From positions 1 to 64,000 of the forward strand of contig JABWCF010000006.1 of assembly GCA_013359255.1 (NCBI GenBank): a stretch of 64,000 bases of DNA, read 5' to 3'. Both the position numbers and the translations under genes were made by a program. Shown here piece after piece: positions 63,561-64,000 of this stretch; position 1 is the stretch's first letter; every line of letters begins with the position of its first letter. The notes under the pieces are model-generated. The model had not been told where the DNA came from, did not search any database, and worked only from the letters and a program-made list of their open reading frames with translations. Source of the stretch: Flavobacteriales bacterium. GTDB taxonomy: Bacteria > Bacteroidota > Bacteroidia > Flavobacteriales_E > Vicingaceae.

Positions 63561-64000
63561 CTACCCTACCCTATACTCGAATTTATGTTGTTTCAATTCT
63601 TCGTTAGCTTTTAATATTTTCGATTTAAGGTTTGCCTTAAATTGCAGCACTTCATTAAGCAATGGTTCGTTTCCGGCAGCAATAATTTGAACGGCTAAAA
63701 TACCTGCATTTTGTCCACCATCTAAACCAACCGTAGCCACCGGTATTCCGGGAGGCATTTGAACAATAGAGAGCAAAGAATCCCAACCATCAATAGAAAT
63801 AGACGAACGGCAAGGTACACCTACCACGGGCAATGGGGTTAATGCAGCCACCACTCCGGGTAAATGGGCTGCCCCCCCTGCTCCGGCAATTATTACTTTT
63901 ATTCCGCGAGTATGGGCATTTTTGGCAAATTCCATAACTTGTTCGGGCACACGGTGTGCCGATAATGCATTTATCTCAAACGGAATTTTAAATTGATTGA
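63561..64000 (-). CDS. purE: N5-carboxyaminoimidazole ribonucleotide mutase PurE (partial)
   Basis: The last about 146 residues of PurE; the first 20 or so lie beyond the window. Visible motifs: INALSAHRVPEQVMEF, IIAGAGGAAHLPGVVAA (the active-site glycine-rich loop), PVVGVPCRSSISIDGWDSLLSIVQMPPGIPV and the GGQNAGILAVQI helix. It converts N5-CAIR to CAIR in purine synthesis, the same pathway as purL at 7642. Confidence 0.95.
   Translation of the reverse strand, partial: NQFKIPFEINALSAHRVPEQVMEFAKNAHTRGIKVIIAGAGGAAHLPGVVAALTPLPVVGVPCRSSISIDGWDSLLSIVQMPPGIPVATVGLDGGQNAGILAVQIIAAGNEPLLNEVLQFKANLKSKILKANEELKQHKFEYRVG

Overview
The window comes from an AT-rich member of the Bacteroidota. Several features point there. 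There are type IX secretion system (T9SS) C-terminal sorting domains and a TonB-dependent receptor paired with a DUF4249 lipoprotein. Many lipoproteins have short Bacteroidota-style signal peptides, and there is a bacillithiol deacetylase (BshB1). A recurring promoter element TAnnTTTG, twice with a TTTG box exactly 19 nt upstream, is the known Bacteroidota -7/-33 pattern. Ribosome binding sites are mostly not recognisable. I cannot assign an order or genus. The content is mostly chromosomal core and housekeeping; there is no phage, plasmid, IS element, CRISPR array or rRNA.

Layout. 1-13.3 kb: a partial T9SS cargo gene, a DUF4476 protein, an MBL hydrolase, an Mpl-type muropeptide ligase, a BatA-like membrane protein, a dihydroorotase-like pseudoenzyme, bshB1, purL, a lipoprotein, a T9SS cargo protein and aroC. 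13.4-25.8 kb: hutI, a TPR/PD40/SPOR envelope protein, rho, pckA, a heptad-repeat secreted protein, rsmE, glmM, a cysteine desulfurase and a PhnP-like MBL protein. 25.8-32.6 kb (minus strand): a SiaC-like phosphoprotein, a SiaB-like kinase, a lipoprotein, a large propeller/SpoIIE phosphatase and a CotH-like T9SS protein. 32.6-45 kb: DEAD-box helicase, cold-shock protein, DASS transporter, tRNA-Ser(GCT), a peptide ABC importer lacking its ATPase genes, a 7TM-HD phosphodiesterase and fabI. 45-53 kb: rpsP-rimM-trmN6-like-thioesterase, a FISUMP lipoprotein, terC, a VWA protein coupled to fabG, sucD and tRNA-Pro(GGG). 53-59.6 kb: TonB receptor/DUF4249 pair, trxB, a CDF transporter and a lipoprotein. 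59.6-64 kb is the only clearly accessory stretch: small secreted, Cys-containing and membrane proteins, a divergent TPR-like gene, a decayed second copy of that gene with its control region, a frameshifted lipoprotein gene, and the start of purE.

Two places deserve most attention. The first is the SiaABC-like partner-switching set, in which the phosphatase carries a large periplasmic propeller sensor. The second is the duplicated divergent cassette at about 59.6-62.8 kb: a cytosolic TPR-like protein transcribed away from a small secreted protein, across a control region conserved in both copies with paired TATTGCAACG direct repeats. Several genes (aroC, the BatA-like gene, the CDF gene) have the TAnnTTTG element so close to the start codon that leaderless transcripts are predicted.
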